A stretch of 15,561 bases of DNA from CAXSEF01 sp964236585 (lineage in GTDB: Bacteria > Pseudomonadota > Alphaproteobacteria > Acetobacterales > Acetobacteraceae): the NCBI GenBank assembly GCA_964236585.1, contig CAXSFE010000088.1, positions 1-15,561 of the forward strand. Direction: 5' to 3'. The notes beneath the pieces were generated by a model. The model made no database searches. It was not told the DNA's origin and was given only the letters and a program-made list of their open reading frames with translations. The position numbers and the translations under genes are program-made. Numbering within the stretch: position 1 is the stretch's first letter; each line of letters begins with the position of its first letter. This document shows positions 15,344-15,561 of this stretch, piece after piece.

Positions 15344-15348
15344 CCCTC
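15344..15348 (-). promoter_or_regulatory. ribosome binding site of sucB
   Basis: On the minus strand this reads GAGGG, six bases before the ATG ending at 15337. It favours that start over an in-frame ATG ten codons further upstream. Confidence 0.6.
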
Positions 15349-15394
15349 GATGTTCCGCCACCTGCAAGCGTGGCGGCGCTTCTGTCCAGGCAGC

Positions 15395-15415
15395 GTCGCG
15401 CCAGGCCGGCGCGAC
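15395..15415. repeat. perfect 8-bp inverted repeat upstream of sucB
   Basis: GTCGCGCC and GGCGCGAC flank a 5-base spacer, about 58 bases before the sucB start. It is not part of the palindromic repeat family. It could be an RNA hairpin in the sucAB intergenic leader or an operator. The rest of 15338-15505 shows no gene and no clear promoter. Confidence 0.6.
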
Positions 15416-15505
15416 CCTACCCGCCGTGCCGCACCCTAGGAAGCCCGTGCGGTCCGCCTTCGCGCGGCCTCATGTCAGCGGCTGGGTTCGCTGCTTCGTC
15501 GGGTA

Positions 15506-15561
15506 AGCAAGGCTGGGCTCTGCCCAGACCCGCCAGGAGCGAAGCCGCCCCTGGACCCGGC
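15506..15561. repeat. compound palindromic repeat, copy cut by the right window edge
   Basis: The copy begins AGCAAGGC. Hairpin A is at 15513-15527 (CTGGGC, loop TCT, GCCCAG), and B is at 15533-15554 (CCAGGAGC/GCCCCTGG, with one A-C mismatch). The B' and A' half would lie beyond the window. It sits upstream of sucB, probably between sucA and sucB. Confidence 0.82.

Overview
The window reads as chromosomal housekeeping DNA from a very GC-rich alphaproteobacterium. The gene set (2-oxoglutarate dehydrogenase E2 and E3, lgt, a MidA/NDUFAF7-type methyltransferase, pgeF, prs, ubiK), the gene order lgt-methyltransferase-pgeF-lipoprotein-prs, and the many GGCTCTGCC-type palindromic repeats suggest Acetobacteraceae (Roseomonas-like). 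That placement is inference; no rRNA or other marker is present. I see no phage, transposase, CRISPR array or tRNA.

Layout. (1) Positions 202-3967, minus strand: three overlapping genes for cell-surface glycan synthesis, transcribed in the order GT9 heptosyltransferase-like, GT4 glycosyltransferase, glutamine-dependent asparagine synthetase. (2) 4150-4968, plus: the Fe-S cluster folate-binding protein YgfZ. (3) 5093-5392, minus: the ubiquinone accessory factor UbiK. (4) 5500-10902, plus: a probable five-gene operon of hldD, lgt, a GNAT-methyltransferase fusion, pgeF and a lipoprotein. prs follows at 11261 behind its own likely promoter. (5) 12333-15337, minus: lpdA and sucB (odhB); sucA presumably lies just past the right edge.

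How the genes fit together. HldD makes ADP-L-glycero-D-manno-heptose, the usual donor for GT9 enzymes such as the one at 3059-3967, so two nearby units may both feed LPS or capsule assembly. Lgt lipidates prolipoproteins, including the one encoded three genes downstream of it. The C-terminal half of the fusion is related to the complex I assembly methyltransferase, PgeF edits peptidoglycan precursors, and Prs supplies PRPP. SucB and Lpd are E2 and E3 of the 2-oxoglutarate dehydrogenase complex.

The unusual part is the DNA between genes. Six clear copies of a compound palindromic repeat, plus one decayed copy, lie in the window. The intact ones are built as hairpin A - hairpin B - centre - hairpin B' - hairpin A', bounded by GCAAGGC and GCCTTGC. 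Loops and inner stems are conserved, while outer stems differ between copies with compensating changes. One copy is read through as protein, forming the N-terminal part of the lipoprotein up to the edge of its signal peptide. A second, AT-rich element at 10959-11072 has the same nested plan with an unrelated sequence.
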